From contig NZ_CP071849.1 of the NCBI RefSeq assembly GCF_023716565.1, forward strand, positions 310,001 through 374,000: a stretch of 64,000 bases of DNA. The letters run 5' to 3'. A program made the translations under genes and the position numbers. This stretch comes from Vibrio sp. SCSIO 43136 (GTDB lineage: Bacteria > Pseudomonadota > Gammaproteobacteria > Enterobacterales > Vibrionaceae). A model generated the notes under the pieces. The model ran no database searches. It was not told where the DNA came from and was given only the letters and a program-made list of their open reading frames with translations. Below, in pieces: positions 44,685-54,376 of this stretch (position 1 is the stretch's first letter; each line of letters begins with the position of its first letter).

Positions 44685-45775
44685 ACCATTCGTTCAAGTC
44701 GAATTACCGTATAGGGTTTATGCCCACCTTGCTTGGTTTGTTGTAGGGCTTGATATCCTGCATCGAGTATTTTGTCGCTGCTGCGAGCGTTCTCCGCTCC
44801 CATAACGATGCCGCAAAAAGCCCGTATTGGGTAGCGGTGCCCTCTGACCACAACACGTACTGACATTAACTCAATTAGCTCATTCGCCAACTCAGTATTA
44901 TCGGGGGTGTTTTGCGTCACCATTGCAATCTGATTGGCCTCGATGTGAGCAAACATCTTAACGTTGGCTCGGGGTGTCGCCTGTTCTGTTTGCATAATGG
45001 CTTTATTGAGTTCTTTGATAAACAGTGGGTGGCCGTGTTTCAGTCGCAATGCGTCAAACCCGTCCAGTTCTAGGTAAATCAAAGCGAAGGGTTCTCCCAT
45101 TTCGATTTTTTTATCTAGATAGGATCTGATCGAGTTACGATTCGCCAGCTTAGTTTGCGAATCAATAAGACTGAAACGGTGTAACTTAGTTTGATTGCGA
45201 ATGCCGCTAATGAGTAATAGCAATGAGATGCAAAGCGCTGTAGCCAGTGCATAAGACATAAGCTCAATAGAGTGAGAAAGTTGCTCGTCTCGTTGATAAT
45301 TGTAATTGGCTATCCTCTGAAACTCGTCATTATAAATAACATTGAGCACCTCATTAGCATTGGGCTTATTGGCTACGTATTGAGCGTAGTTTTCTGCGTT
45401 AAAGCGACCAAGTGTTGGATCTATCGACTCAAAGTTGGCAAAGACTTGTCGTAGAGCGAGTTCATTTTTTTTGTTCTCAAGCAGCTCTTCGTAACCTGCA
45501 CCATCTAACAAGATGTCGAAGGCGGACCAAGAGAGGTCATAAGCCTGTACCAACTCATCATAACTGACCTTGCCTTCTAGGTATCGGGTTGCTGTAAAGG
45601 AGAACAACTGGTGCATAAGCAACAGCTGCACGGCTCCACGACCACTAAAAAACCCATTCTCTTCGACTAGCTTAGAAGAGCGTTTGATGAGGTCAATGCT
45701 AATTGAGCTGCAAACGATAATGACGATTGCTGCTAAAGTCATGATAATAATTCGAGCCCAAGCATACTTTTTCAT
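44681..45775 (-). CDS. Membrane protein with degenerate GGDEF domain
   Basis: The 364-aa protein has two membrane helices (about 7-28 and about 185-205) around a periplasmic helical domain, then a GGDEF-like domain (about 210-365). The active-site loop reads [11 protein letters not shown], so GGDEF residues are lost and cyclase activity is not expected; it may bind nucleotide or a partner. The ATG at 45775 has AAGGAG nine bases upstream; a GTG at 45778 is the alternative. It follows the 45779-46279 gene without a gap, so the two form an operon. Confidence 0.8.
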   Translation of the reverse strand: MKKYAWARIIIMTLAAIVIIVCSSISIDLIKRSSKLVEENGFFSGRGAVQLLLMHQLFSFTATRYLEGKVSYDELVQAYDLSWSAFDILLDGAGYEELLENKKNELALRQVFANFESIDPTLGRFNAENYAQYVANKPNANEVLNVIYNDEFQRIANYNYQRDEQLSHSIELMSYALATALCISLLLLISGIRNQTKLHRFSLIDSQTKLANRNSIRSYLDKKIEMGEPFALIYLELDGFDALRLKHGHPLFIKELNKAIMQTEQATPRANVKMFAHIEANQIAMVTQNTPDNTELANELIELMSVRVVVRGHRYPIRAFCGIVMGAENARSSDKILDAGYQALQQTKQGGHKPYTVIRLERMV

Positions 45776-45778
45776 CAC

Positions 45779-46279
45779 CTAAGGCTCCTTGGTCATGACC
45801 TCGATTTCATAGAGTTGCCAAACCATGTAGTCATTAAAAATATGCGCTTTAAGTTCCTCATATTCGTCTATCGGGAACATTATCCAGTAAGGGCCACGTT
45901 TGCGCACCGACATCTCTTTTCCATCCATTTTCCAAGCAACAATCGGCTGATAATCGATGATTTTTGAGTAACTGGCACTGGCTTGGTACTGGTCGAGAGC
46001 CCTAAGCATCAACCAATCCCCTTTAGGCTGTGCCAAAGCCAATACGTCTTTTAGTAGCGGCCCTTGAAAACGAACCATGCCTTGAGTCCATGGTGTATTG
46101 GTGTCAATAACGACTTGATCAAGTCGCTTTATTTGCTCAAGCGAAACTTCAACTTCACTACCTACATTCCCCTTGATAACTAAAGACTTTTTAGCATGAG
46201 CTGTGGCAAATACGCTGTTCAGGCCAAATAGTAGAAAAATAGATAGAGCTAATACTCTAATTAAGCGTTTTGTATTCAT
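45779..46279 (-). CDS. Periplasmic molybdopterin-binding-like (sulfite-oxidase-fold) protein
   Basis: The 166-aa protein has a signal peptide (VLALSIFLLFGLNSVFATAHA) and a domain resembling the oxidoreductase molybdopterin-binding fold (GNVGSEVEVSLEQIKRLDQV, TPWTQGMVRFQGPLLKDVL, IAWKMDG-like segment, GPYWIMFPID). The usual cofactor Cys is not evident, so it may bind a ligand rather than catalyse redox chemistry. It lies directly upstream of the degenerate GGDEF protein and is probably its periplasmic input. Confidence 0.75.
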   Translation of the reverse strand: MNTKRLIRVLALSIFLLFGLNSVFATAHAKKSLVIKGNVGSEVEVSLEQIKRLDQVVIDTNTPWTQGMVRFQGPLLKDVLALAQPKGDWLMLRALDQYQASASYSKIIDYQPIVAWKMDGKEMSVRKRGPYWIMFPIDEYEELKAHIFNDYMVWQLYEIEVMTKEP

Positions 46280-46523
46280 TTTCCACCTATGTTACTTCGA
46301 ATAGATAGCTATACAGATAGCGAACTCGCAAGCCAGTGCATTTTTTAGAGTATAGATAGCGATTTGAGCTTTGCCATAAAGTAATCAAGCAGTTATTGAC
46401 AAAATAGTGACTATATTCAATGTCAAATAATTGTCAGATGTGGTGCTGACATTTGGTGTGATCTTGTTCAATGTAATACTTTTATGTACGATTTCGAACT
46501 AAAGTCAATTATAGCTCGAATTT

Positions 46524-47963
46524 ATGAATTCCCTACGAAACTCTACCTATACAAACTATCGCGAACCTTTGTCGTTAAACGCCAAGGGAGTAGATTGGCA
46601 GGGGGCGTTATTTAGCCTAGTTAGCGTTGCGCTGATCTTGTTTAGCTTTAATGTGTTTCGTGGCCAAATAAATACTTTTGTGCTTTTTGACAGCAAGCGC
46701 ATCTTTGTATGTGCATTTATTTGTTTGACAAGCATGCTGGTCATTTTCAACCGTACTATCAGAAGTCAATGCATCCACAATTTGACGCGTTTGAACCGAG
46801 TCACGACACTCGCTCTGCTGACTTTGTGTGTTTGCATGCTGGTCGCTAATTCTTTAAGTGAACAGATTGTCGCAGGTTACTTGCAGCATTTTTATTTATT
46901 GGGACTGTTATTCGTCAGCTGCGCTTTAGGGGGCTGGTTAGCTAACAATAAATTGCGCCTATTTCGCTTGTTGGCGCTGGTTAATATCCTACTGTTTTTC
47001 AGTGTTGCTACCATGATGTGGCTGGCCGTGATGTTCGATAAGCCGATCACCATTTTTACTCAGCTCAGCTTTGCCAACCCTAGGTTTTTGAATCATTTAC
47101 AAGCGTGGGTTGCGATCCCTGTGGGTTATTTTGCTGTGGTTGCAATAAGGCGTCAGCGTAGTGTTTTTGTTACACGGCTTGCCTTGGTTATTCTGTTTGC
47201 GACGGCTTTTGCTACCGATGCCAGAGGTGCACTGTTATCTATAGTATGCGGCTTCTTCATTATGGCAATAGCTGACAAAGCCAATCGAAAGTTGTGGTTT
47301 CAACTATTGTGGCAGTGCGCAGTTGTTGGATATGCGTTTAAATACTGTTTGATCGATCCGTTACCTAAGCTGTTATTGAGTTCCAGCTCAGACTTCCTTC
47401 CTCAAGTAAGAACGACATCTTCTTCGCGAATCACCAATTGGCTTGAGATCTTGCACAACACGCGTTGGTACGGTTGGGGCTCTGACCAGTACGCATGTGA
47501 TGGCGGGCAATTTGCAGGAACACACAACTCTTTTTTAACCGTGCTCTACCAATGGGGTGTCGTAGCATTGCTAGCCTATCTCGCTTTAATCGGAGTCTTA
47601 GTAAAAGCCTTATTCTCCACTCCACATCGGGTAACGCGTGTGCTGGCGGGGGCTTTGGTAACGGCGGTTATCTATAGCTTTTTTACTGGACTGATGATCA
47701 CCCCTCTTAGCCAGATGATTGGTGCATTGGTGTTAGGCACATTTTGGTCTTTGCGCATACAGGGTAAGACCAAAGTGAACATGGGCTCCATTTCACCAAA
47801 AAAGAATGCGTTGATAGTGGCATTGATGATCGGAGTGATTGGCGCTGTGAGTTATCGAGTTGCACTGCGTATCGAAAATTACCCGATGGTTGAGCCTGAC
47901 TATAGTCATCGACCTCAGTTTTGGGTGGGTTACAACTGCCTAACTCAACCTCAACAGCCGTAA
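46524..47963 (+). CDS. O-antigen ligase/polymerase-like (Wzy_C) membrane protein, possible pilin O-oligosaccharyltransferase
   Basis: The 479-aa protein has about 10-12 membrane helices and the Wzy_C-type periplasmic loop (RITNWLEILHNTRWYGWGSD, then GTHNSFLTVLYQWG), where family members carry the catalytic His. WaaL, Wzy and the PglL/TfpO O-oligosaccharyltransferases share this region. It ends 9 bp before tadE and appears to head the tadE-tadF-tadG transcript, with no lipopolysaccharide genes adjacent. Glycosylation of Tad pilin or pseudopilins is therefore a reasonable but untested guess. Confidence 0.8.
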   Translation: MNSLRNSTYTNYREPLSLNAKGVDWQGALFSLVSVALILFSFNVFRGQINTFVLFDSKRIFVCAFICLTSMLVIFNRTIRSQCIHNLTRLNRVTTLALLTLCVCMLVANSLSEQIVAGYLQHFYLLGLLFVSCALGGWLANNKLRLFRLLALVNILLFFSVATMMWLAVMFDKPITIFTQLSFANPRFLNHLQAWVAIPVGYFAVVAIRRQRSVFVTRLALVILFATAFATDARGALLSIVCGFFIMAIADKANRKLWFQLLWQCAVVGYAFKYCLIDPLPKLLLSSSSDFLPQVRTTSSSRITNWLEILHNTRWYGWGSDQYACDGGQFAGTHNSFLTVLYQWGVVALLAYLALIGVLVKALFSTPHRVTRVLAGALVTAVIYSFFTGLMITPLSQMIGALVLGTFWSLRIQGKTKVNMGSISPKKNALIVALMIGVIGAVSYRVALRIENYPMVEPDYSHRPQFWVGYNCLTQPQQP

Positions 47964-47972
47964 AGGTCAGTT

Positions 47973-48575
47973 ATGAAATATCTATTGAAGAAAAAGCAAA
48001 CCGGGGTGTTTGCCATCGAATTTGCGCTTGGGTTTCTGGTGTTGTTTATGTTCACCATGCTGATTTTTGAAACCTGCCGACTTACTTACATCTGCGCAGT
48101 GCTTGACTATACCACCGCCGAAGCAGCCCGAGATGCAAGGGTTCAGCTTGATAGCAATCCTGATTTCGATTTGTATAAGTCCGATCTTTTTGTGTGTGAA
48201 GACCACGATCTGTCACCTACTGATTTAAAGCAGTGCCAGATGATCAAATCATTCAAAGGTGATGAGTATCAGGTTTGGTTTTATAGTTTTCTGTTGAACA
48301 ACGGTGGCAAACTTTGGGAAGTGATGACTGCAAAAAATGACTTTGCAGTAACAGCAAAACACTACAAGACACTCACTGATTTAGAGCGAGACCGTCCAAC
48401 GAACTCAAGGGCTGCCAAAGATCGTAAGAATTGGCAGGATAACGGTTTTTCATTGTTTGAAGTGAATTACACCTACCAACCAATATTTTTTAAAGCTAAG
48501 TGGTCATCTGTATTGATAAAACGAAGCGTTCTGATCATTGATGAGTTCGAGAGGCACACCCATGCAAATAAATAA
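47973..48575 (+). CDS. tadE: TadE-like minor pilin
   Basis: The 200-aa protein has a type IV-like prepilin N-terminus with a short basic leader (KYLLKKKQTG), then FAIEFALGFLVLFMFTMLIF with the Glu at position +5-like and a long hydrophobic helix. The C-terminal part is soluble and contains Cys pairs. TadE is a pseudopilin processed by TadV. AAGG precedes the ATG; the tadF start overlaps its end by 14 bp. Confidence 0.88.
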   Translation: MKYLLKKKQTGVFAIEFALGFLVLFMFTMLIFETCRLTYICAVLDYTTAEAARDARVQLDSNPDFDLYKSDLFVCEDHDLSPTDLKQCQMIKSFKGDEYQVWFYSFLLNNGGKLWEVMTAKNDFAVTAKHYKTLTDLERDRPTNSRAAKDRKNWQDNGFSLFEVNYTYQPIFFKAKWSSVLIKRSVLIIDEFERHTHANK

Positions 48576-49080
48576 GAACCGTGGGGTTTTCTCAATTGAA
48601 ATGGCATTTGTTCTGATTGGCATGTCAGCCTGTTTATATTTCTGTTTTGATTTGGGTTATCAACAGATTAGAAAAAGCCAGCTTGAAAGAGTTTCTTATT
48701 CCTTGGTCAGTGTATTAAAAGAAAGAACTCTGTTCTATCAGCAGAAACAACCTGTTGATGGCAAGCAAGTTGCTCAACTGCATAAAATCGCTGCCAGATT
48801 ACTTAATACTTCTCCAGAACGTGTAGCCATCAACGTAGATTACCGTATCGGAAAAACACAGCGTATTAACCAAAGCCAACGTCATGGGTTTACGTGTGAA
48901 TCTCAAGGTAAATTGAATCAAAAATTCGATGTAGCGTTAGAGAAAACAGGGGAGTTTGCACCTGTGTATCAAGTGACCGTTTGTCAAAAGATACCTGCAT
49001 GGTTTGAAAGAGTCATTGGTAAAGACATTGATAACGATGAACGAGTGATTAAAGCTCAGTCAACTTTCATGGGGCGCTAA
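48562..49080 (+). CDS. tadF: TadF-like minor pilin
   Basis: The 172-aa protein has a pseudopilin-like N-terminus (MQINKNRGVFSIEMAFVLIG) with a hydrophobic helix and a soluble C-terminal domain. The ATG at 48562 has GAGAGG upstream and gives a compact basic leader. It lies between tadE and tadG. Confidence 0.85.
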   Translation: MQINKNRGVFSIEMAFVLIGMSACLYFCFDLGYQQIRKSQLERVSYSLVSVLKERTLFYQQKQPVDGKQVAQLHKIAARLLNTSPERVAINVDYRIGKTQRINQSQRHGFTCESQGKLNQKFDVALEKTGEFAPVYQVTVCQKIPAWFERVIGKDIDNDERVIKAQSTFMGR

Positions 49081-49083
49081 TTT

Positions 49084-50724
49084 ATGAAGTTTGTATCGAA
49101 GCAACAGGGCGCTGCGGCGATTTGGTTTATTTTCTTGATTGGAGCCATTATGTCGCTCGGCGCCTTAGCTATTGAAGGTTCAAGGTACATTGGCAAAAAA
49201 GCAAGACTAGGTGATGCGCTTGAAGCGGCGGCGATTGCTGTGGGTTCTAATGACCGTGTTATGCAAGATTTCAAAGCCAATGTTGCACCGAGTGGTGTTA
49301 AATACAGCGCAAATCAAGTCGCAAAAACATGGATTCATCATTACATCAATGATGAAGTTGATATCGATCTTAGAAGTATTAAACGTAAAGACGTATCGAA
49401 GTTGATTGGCAAAAACTACCTAGTGACACCATATAAGCTGGAATATTTCCGTTACGATATTGATGCCGTTACTAAGCACAACTCTTGGTTCAATTTTTCG
49501 AGTTGGGCTAGTTTTGACAGTCAAGTTAAGGTGGCTAACAAAGGTGTTTCAGGAAGAATCAAAGGGGGACACGAGCCGGCCGACGTAGTTTTTGTAGCCG
49601 ACTTTTCTGGGTCGATGAATGGCCGTTCTAAAGGAAAAGTGAAAATAAAAGCACTGCAAGAAGCAATTAGATATGTAAGTGAAACACTTTATGGAGTCAA
49701 CGATAATTCTACCTTTGGCTTCATTCCTTTCTCAAAGCGAATTGTTATTAAACGAGATGATAGCTATTACTGCGCCTCTCCTCTTTTAGCAAAAAAAGGG
49801 AGTGACGCAGAAACTATCCGAAACCTACCTAGGTTTAGTGAGTTAATGCGTGGGAAAAAGAATAGTGATACTTGGAGCAACACTTCCCGTAAAGAAATCT
49901 ACAAGTCTTATAAGTTTAACCACCGCCAAGAAGGAATGGCAGAATACTATGTTAATTGGTTAAAAGGGCGATCTGGTCATTATGCTAATAGCGAATGGAG
50001 TGAAGAGTGGTGGAAGTACATGAATGTACTAAGAGCCGACTATCCGGTTTCTTACATGAGCTATGACTATATTTATGGAAAGGATGACTGGGGTTGGGAT
50101 AAGAGCGTTCGAGTCGATTTTGATGACCATGTCGATATAAAAAGAAGCGCTAGAGAAATCACGATTAAAGATAAGCCAATGTTTGGCTTGCCAATGCCTT
50201 ATGGTGGAAAATTCTCTGATGGCAAGCCCAAGTTCGGGACTTATTGTACAGGGTGGAGTAGCAAGAATAAGGCTCCTAAATTCTACAATATTGAGCGAAA
50301 AACTTATTCGGACAAAAATGATTTAGAAAATAGCTTATTGAAACCTGTAGACAAAATGTCAGCAGGTGGTGGTACAGATATGTACCAAGGACTATTAGCA
50401 GCCCCACACCAGTTTTATGGGGCGAAACAAAAGAATCGATATATTATTGTCTTGTCTGATGGTGCTGAAAATGTAGACACTTTCCAAAGACTGGTAAATG
50501 CAGGTATGTGTGACGAAATTCGACATAAACTAACACACCCTGCTTATGGAGCAGACTATAACTTTAAGATGTTTGTTGTTGGTATTGGATTTAACCCAAG
50601 TAACAAAGCCTATAATAAATGTTTCGGGCGTGAAAATATTCACCCTGTGTATGATATGGATAAGCTAAAAGACAGGATACTTAGTCTGATCACTGATGAT
50701 ATAGGCCATAACTTCAACCGTTAG
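49084..50724 (+). CDS. tadG: TadG-like protein with von Willebrand A domain
   Basis: The 546-aa protein has a TadE/G-type N-terminal helix (QQGAAAIWFIFLIGAIMSLGA), a long middle region and a von Willebrand factor A domain with the metal site DFSGSMNG (about residue 178), GGGTDMYQG and VLSDGAENVD. Such proteins may act as pilus-tip or surface adhesins. It ends the tadEFG transcript; a weak hairpin follows at 50740-50759. Confidence 0.87.
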   Translation: MKFVSKQQGAAAIWFIFLIGAIMSLGALAIEGSRYIGKKARLGDALEAAAIAVGSNDRVMQDFKANVAPSGVKYSANQVAKTWIHHYINDEVDIDLRSIKRKDVSKLIGKNYLVTPYKLEYFRYDIDAVTKHNSWFNFSSWASFDSQVKVANKGVSGRIKGGHEPADVVFVADFSGSMNGRSKGKVKIKALQEAIRYVSETLYGVNDNSTFGFIPFSKRIVIKRDDSYYCASPLLAKKGSDAETIRNLPRFSELMRGKKNSDTWSNTSRKEIYKSYKFNHRQEGMAEYYVNWLKGRSGHYANSEWSEEWWKYMNVLRADYPVSYMSYDYIYGKDDWGWDKSVRVDFDDHVDIKRSAREITIKDKPMFGLPMPYGGKFSDGKPKFGTYCTGWSSKNKAPKFYNIERKTYSDKNDLENSLLKPVDKMSAGGGTDMYQGLLAAPHQFYGAKQKNRYIIVLSDGAENVDTFQRLVNAGMCDEIRHKLTHPAYGADYNFKMFVVGIGFNPSNKAYNKCFGRENIHPVYDMDKLKDRILSLITDDIGHNFNR

Positions 50725-51065
50725 CCTTAGATTGCCAAGCGCCCGCTACTGAGTGGGCGTCTTCGATCTTACAGGCTATGTTTCTCATTAAACCTTGGCT
50801 ATTCGCTAAGGGTCTGTATTCATTTCGATAAAACCGAGCTCTTTCTAACTATCAGTTTTATAAGGACTAAAGTCTAGAGTTAAACATCTAACGTCTTGAT
50901 TTTGTTAACAGTGTCAGAACTTTGTCAGGACTGTAAAATTGACGCCTTTCAAGGTTGTCATACGATATCGAATCTATACAATGGCACCCAACGTAAACGA
51001 CGCAACAAATGATTTGTCCTTTTCACTTTTTGCGTTGCTAATCCACTCGAGATAAGAGAAAAAAC
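50725..51065. promoter_or_regulatory. tadG-flp intergenic region with flp promoter
   Basis: No gene is supported in this 341-bp gap. A short hairpin (CGCCC 50740-50744, GGGCG 50755-50759) may end the tadEFG transcript. A likely sigma70 promoter lies at TTGACG (50939-50944), 16-bp spacer, TACGAT (50961-50966), giving a leader of about 95 nt before flp. AAGAGA precedes the flp ATG. Confidence 0.6.
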
Positions 51066-51257
51066 ATGAAAAACCTAATCAAAGATTTCATCAAAAACGA
51101 AGACGGTGTAACAGCGATCGAATACGCAGTAATTGGTGTAGCTATGGCTGCGGGCTTAGCAGTTGCAATCGGTAGTACTAAAGGCACCGGTTCAGGCCTA
51201 GTTGGTGCTATCAACAGTGCTTTTACAAAAATTTCTAACTCATTGAAATCAGCGTAA
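51066..51257 (+). CDS. flp: Flp-family major pilin prepilin
   Basis: The 63-aa protein is the Tad pilus subunit. The leader ends at Gly14, followed by VTAIEYAVIG, the Flp motif with Glu+5 and Tyr+6 after the cleavage site, and a hydrophobic helix. It is encoded first in the 51066-60091 transcript, immediately before the prepilin peptidase gene. Confidence 0.97.
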   Translation: MKNLIKDFIKNEDGVTAIEYAVIGVAMAAGLAVAIGSTKGTGSGLVGAINSAFTKISNSLKSA

Positions 51258-51260
51258 TTA

Positions 51261-51722
51261 ATGAGCTTGATTTTAATATCAATATTGACCGCAATAGCGG
51301 TCAATATTTGCATTTCAGACTGGAAAGAAAGACGCATCAGCAATCAGTTGGTTGGTCTTAACTTTGCAGTCTGTTTTATTTTGGCGCTGTTGCTTGATTA
51401 TTCAACGATCTGGCAAGGTTTAACGCTTGCTTTAATTACTTTTGTTGTTGGTCTGTTTTTATTTCGCTTCAAGGTGTTTGGAGCGGGAGATATTAAATTG
51501 CTCATGGGCTACTCGCTTTGTTTTAATTTCTCGCTGGCATTAGACAACCTGATTGGTTTTCTATTGGTTGGTGGAGTTGTTGTCATGGTGCAGTTTGGTT
51601 GGGCATATTTAACCGCAGGTTATAAAGAGTTAAAAGAGCGTGGCGTGCCTTACGGCATTGCTATCGCAAGCGTCAGCACATTCAACATTATTGCTCTAGT
51701 TCTGGACCCAGCACGCATATGA
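51261..51722 (+). CDS. tadV: Prepilin peptidase TadV/CpaA
   Basis: The 153-aa A24-type aspartic peptidase has several membrane helices; the catalytic Asp residues lie in ISDWKERRISN and FGAGDIKLL (GxGD). It cleaves the Flp and TadE/F leaders. It starts 3 bp after flp and overlaps rcpC by 4 bp. Confidence 0.94.
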   Translation: MSLILISILTAIAVNICISDWKERRISNQLVGLNFAVCFILALLLDYSTIWQGLTLALITFVVGLFLFRFKVFGAGDIKLLMGYSLCFNFSLALDNLIGFLLVGGVVVMVQFGWAYLTAGYKELKERGVPYGIAIASVSTFNIIALVLDPARI

Positions 51723-52516
51723 GACAACGAATTACCCATCTTTTTGCCATCTTAGCGCTGGCTGTTGGTGTTTATGGCATCTTTAATGAAGTTTTTGCGA
51801 CCAAGCCTGAAGCGGACAACATCACTCAGGTCGAGCCTCAAGAGACTAAGCTGCGTATTTGGGTTGCCAACCAAAGCATTCGCAAAGGCGATAACTTCGA
51901 CCCAGAGCAGTTAGATGCCCAAATGCGCCTAGAAAGCGAAGTGGGTTACGCACTGCTAGACCTGCCATATAGCAAAGGTGCGGTCTTTCGTCATGGTATC
52001 CGTGCTGGAGAAGTCTTGACGGCGGATGACCTGATTACACCGGAAGACCCAGATTACGTTGAAACCATCATTAAGCCCGGAATGGTGCCTTACCCATTGG
52101 CGATGGCGAGCCGACATATCGTAGCGGCAGGCGTTAAAGCTGGAGACTACATTGATATTTTGTCATTGACCTCGTTACAACAAAACATGGCGCAACGTGA
52201 CAGCTTAGAATCTCCACGAGCTGCAAATGTTGACGTAAAACCTCTTCTAAACCGAGTGCGTGTGCTAGCAGTACAAGGTAAAACTTATGACGACCAAGAG
52301 CTTAGTCACTATAGCGTTGATGAAACTTCAACCTTAGTCACCTTGGTACTAGAGATCCCTCACGACTTTATCAGTCGTATGACGCTGGCAAGACGTTTAT
52401 CAGCGCTTGAGATATACAAATCTCGCAATCAGACCCAACTTCCACAAGCGCAGACTAAGGATATTCTGCCAGGTTATCAGGGAATTGTTGAACTGCGCGG
52501 CTCTCGCCGCGGATAA
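51719..52516 (+). CDS. rcpC: Flp pilus assembly protein RcpC/CpaB
   Basis: The 265-aa protein has an N-terminal export/membrane helix (THLFAILALAVGVYGIF) and a SAF domain (VANQSIRKGDNFDPEQL, RAGEVLTADDLI), as in CpaB/RcpC. It is thought to work with the RcpA secretin in the periplasm. Confidence 0.92.
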   Translation: MRQRITHLFAILALAVGVYGIFNEVFATKPEADNITQVEPQETKLRIWVANQSIRKGDNFDPEQLDAQMRLESEVGYALLDLPYSKGAVFRHGIRAGEVLTADDLITPEDPDYVETIIKPGMVPYPLAMASRHIVAAGVKAGDYIDILSLTSLQQNMAQRDSLESPRAANVDVKPLLNRVRVLAVQGKTYDDQELSHYSVDETSTLVTLVLEIPHDFISRMTLARRLSALEIYKSRNQTQLPQAQTKDILPGYQGIVELRGSRRG

Positions 52517-52526
52517 GGTGTTCTCA

Positions 52527-53855
52527 ATGAAAAAAATGCTCAACTTTTTGCCACTTTTGATGGCACTTGTCGCAGCACCTTTGTCCGCTGCAAATATGAC
52601 GCTTGCTGAAGGTGATGCTACCAGTATCACAACCCAGCAAGAGATTGGCACCATCTTTGTCTCAGCACCCGATATTGCTGACTACCAAATACTTGATAGC
52701 AATAAGTTTGTGATCTTTGGTAAAGAACGTGGTGAAACCCGTGTCATGGTGTTTGATAAAGACAATCGTGAACTGCTCAACCGTAAAGTGATTGTTGTTC
52801 GTGATGTCAGTCTAGTGAATCGCCAGCTAAAGCTTCATTACCCAGATCTAAAAGTAAAGGTTGATGCGGTGGATGAGCAAGTATTGGTTCAAGGCGAGAT
52901 AATCAACCAGACTCAGCACCAAGAAGTGATCAAACTCATTGGTGAGCTACTTAAACTACCGAAGAAAGAGATCAAAACGAGTGGCGGTTCAGGTAATAGC
53001 GGCAGATCCAACAACTCAGGCGGAGGTGGCAGCGTAAAAGCACACTTCACTAAAAAATACGAATTTGATGGTCTAGTGGATAAGCTAAAAGTGGCAACGG
53101 CCGATCAGATTAACGTTAAGCTTTCCATCGCAGAAGTGAGCCGTACGCTTAACGAAGAGCTTGGCTTCAAATGGGGTACGGATGGTGCAGGTCAATTCAT
53201 TCTTGAAGATTTTACCGCTAAGCAATTAAGCACCATGATCACTGCGATCGGCGATAACTCTTTAGGCCAACTTCTTGCTGAACCAAACCTGTCAGTGATC
53301 TCTGGAGAGTCAGCAAACTTCCTTGTGGGTGGTGAGTTACCAGTCGTGACCTCTAGCTCCAATGGCTCTTCTGTGAGCTACAAAGAATACGGTATCAAAC
53401 TTGCGTTTGCGGCAAAAACTCTAGAGAGCGGCCGTATCCGTCTGAAACTTAAACCAGAAGTGAGCTCAGTCGATAAAACCTATTCTGGTGACAACAATTT
53501 CATGCCTGCAATTCGTACCCGTAAAGCAGAGACTACGCTTGAGCTTAAAGATGGTGAAAGCTTTGTTATCGGTGGCTTGATGAGCTCTGAAGAGGTTGAA
53601 GGCCTTTCCAAAATCCCAGGTGCTGGCGATATCCCGGTATTGGGTGCTCTGTTCCGAAACTCGGCAACTAAACGTGAGAAACGCGAGCTTATCATCGTCG
53701 CCACGGTAAATCGTGTTAAGCCACAGCACGCTTCCGAGATTCAGCTACCGAGCATGCAGCCAACCAGCACGTTTAAGCGCCTGTTTGGTCTTTCAGAGAC
53801 ACCAAAGTATCAAGTGACGTATGACTTACTTAACCACGGAGGCTTTAAAAAATGA
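52527..53855 (+). CDS. rcpA: Tad secretin RcpA/CpaC
   Basis: The 442-aa outer-membrane secretin has a signal peptide (KKMLNFLPLLMALVAAPLSAA), a pilus-assembly N-domain and BON-like segment (about 25-160), a glycine/serine-rich linker (about 165-185) and the secretin core (about 200-430) with VVTSSSNGSSVSYKEYGI and IPGAGDIPVLGALFR. The ATG at 52527 begins the signal peptide; the frame extends upstream into rcpC but has no export signal there. Confidence 0.94.
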   Translation: MKKMLNFLPLLMALVAAPLSAANMTLAEGDATSITTQQEIGTIFVSAPDIADYQILDSNKFVIFGKERGETRVMVFDKDNRELLNRKVIVVRDVSLVNRQLKLHYPDLKVKVDAVDEQVLVQGEIINQTQHQEVIKLIGELLKLPKKEIKTSGGSGNSGRSNNSGGGGSVKAHFTKKYEFDGLVDKLKVATADQINVKLSIAEVSRTLNEELGFKWGTDGAGQFILEDFTAKQLSTMITAIGDNSLGQLLAEPNLSVISGESANFLVGGELPVVTSSSNGSSVSYKEYGIKLAFAAKTLESGRIRLKLKPEVSSVDKTYSGDNNFMPAIRTRKAETTLELKDGESFVIGGLMSSEEVEGLSKIPGAGDIPVLGALFRNSATKREKRELIIVATVNRVKPQHASEIQLPSMQPTSTFKRLFGLSETPKYQVTYDLLNHGGFKK

Positions 53856-54373
53856 TTAATGCATGGACAAAATCCTCAGTGGTTATCTTAAGTGTGCTGC
53901 TTAGTGTAACAGGTTGTACTAATCAACCTGTTACAGGCACTGAAGCCGTATTGGTTCCTGTGACCACTGAACTCAAGCTTGGCTACAAATCTCAAAAATC
54001 GACAGAGAAAAAGAAGCTAGATAAGAAAGCGGCCGAGTTCATTGTGGCACAAATGCACAGCCACGCTGAAAAGATCTACGTTACTGCGAATACTAAGCAG
54101 GGCCAACAACTCCAAGCCAAGCTCAAACAGGCTTTGGGAGAGTACGCCCCATGGATCGAATACAAAACCGAACTAAAAGCCCGAGCAACCAGCGATCTTG
54201 TTATCCGCTCTGAACGCACTCAAGTGATCATGCCACCGTGTGAAGCGTTAGGGGCTTACAACACTTGGTCGATGCAAGACGGTTGTTTTGTCGACCGCGC
54301 GCGTAACAAATCATTAGCGACACCTTCTACGTTAAAGCCTGTGGTGTCTGAGCTTTCCATTCTAGAGGACTAA
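53852..54373 (+). CDS. rcpB: Tad pilus lipoprotein RcpB/CpaD-like
   Basis: The 173-aa protein has a lipoprotein signal ending SVTGC. The rest is soluble, with few motifs (ATNTKQGQQ-like region, two further Cys). Position between rcpA and tadZ and its size fit the RcpB/CpaD pilotin-like slot. It overlaps rcpA by 4 bp. Confidence 0.75.
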   Translation: MINAWTKSSVVILSVLLSVTGCTNQPVTGTEAVLVPVTTELKLGYKSQKSTEKKKLDKKAAEFIVAQMHSHAEKIYVTANTKQGQQLQAKLKQALGEYAPWIEYKTELKARATSDLVIRSERTQVIMPPCEALGAYNTWSMQDGCFVDRARNKSLATPSTLKPVVSELSILED

Positions 54374-54376
54374 CCG

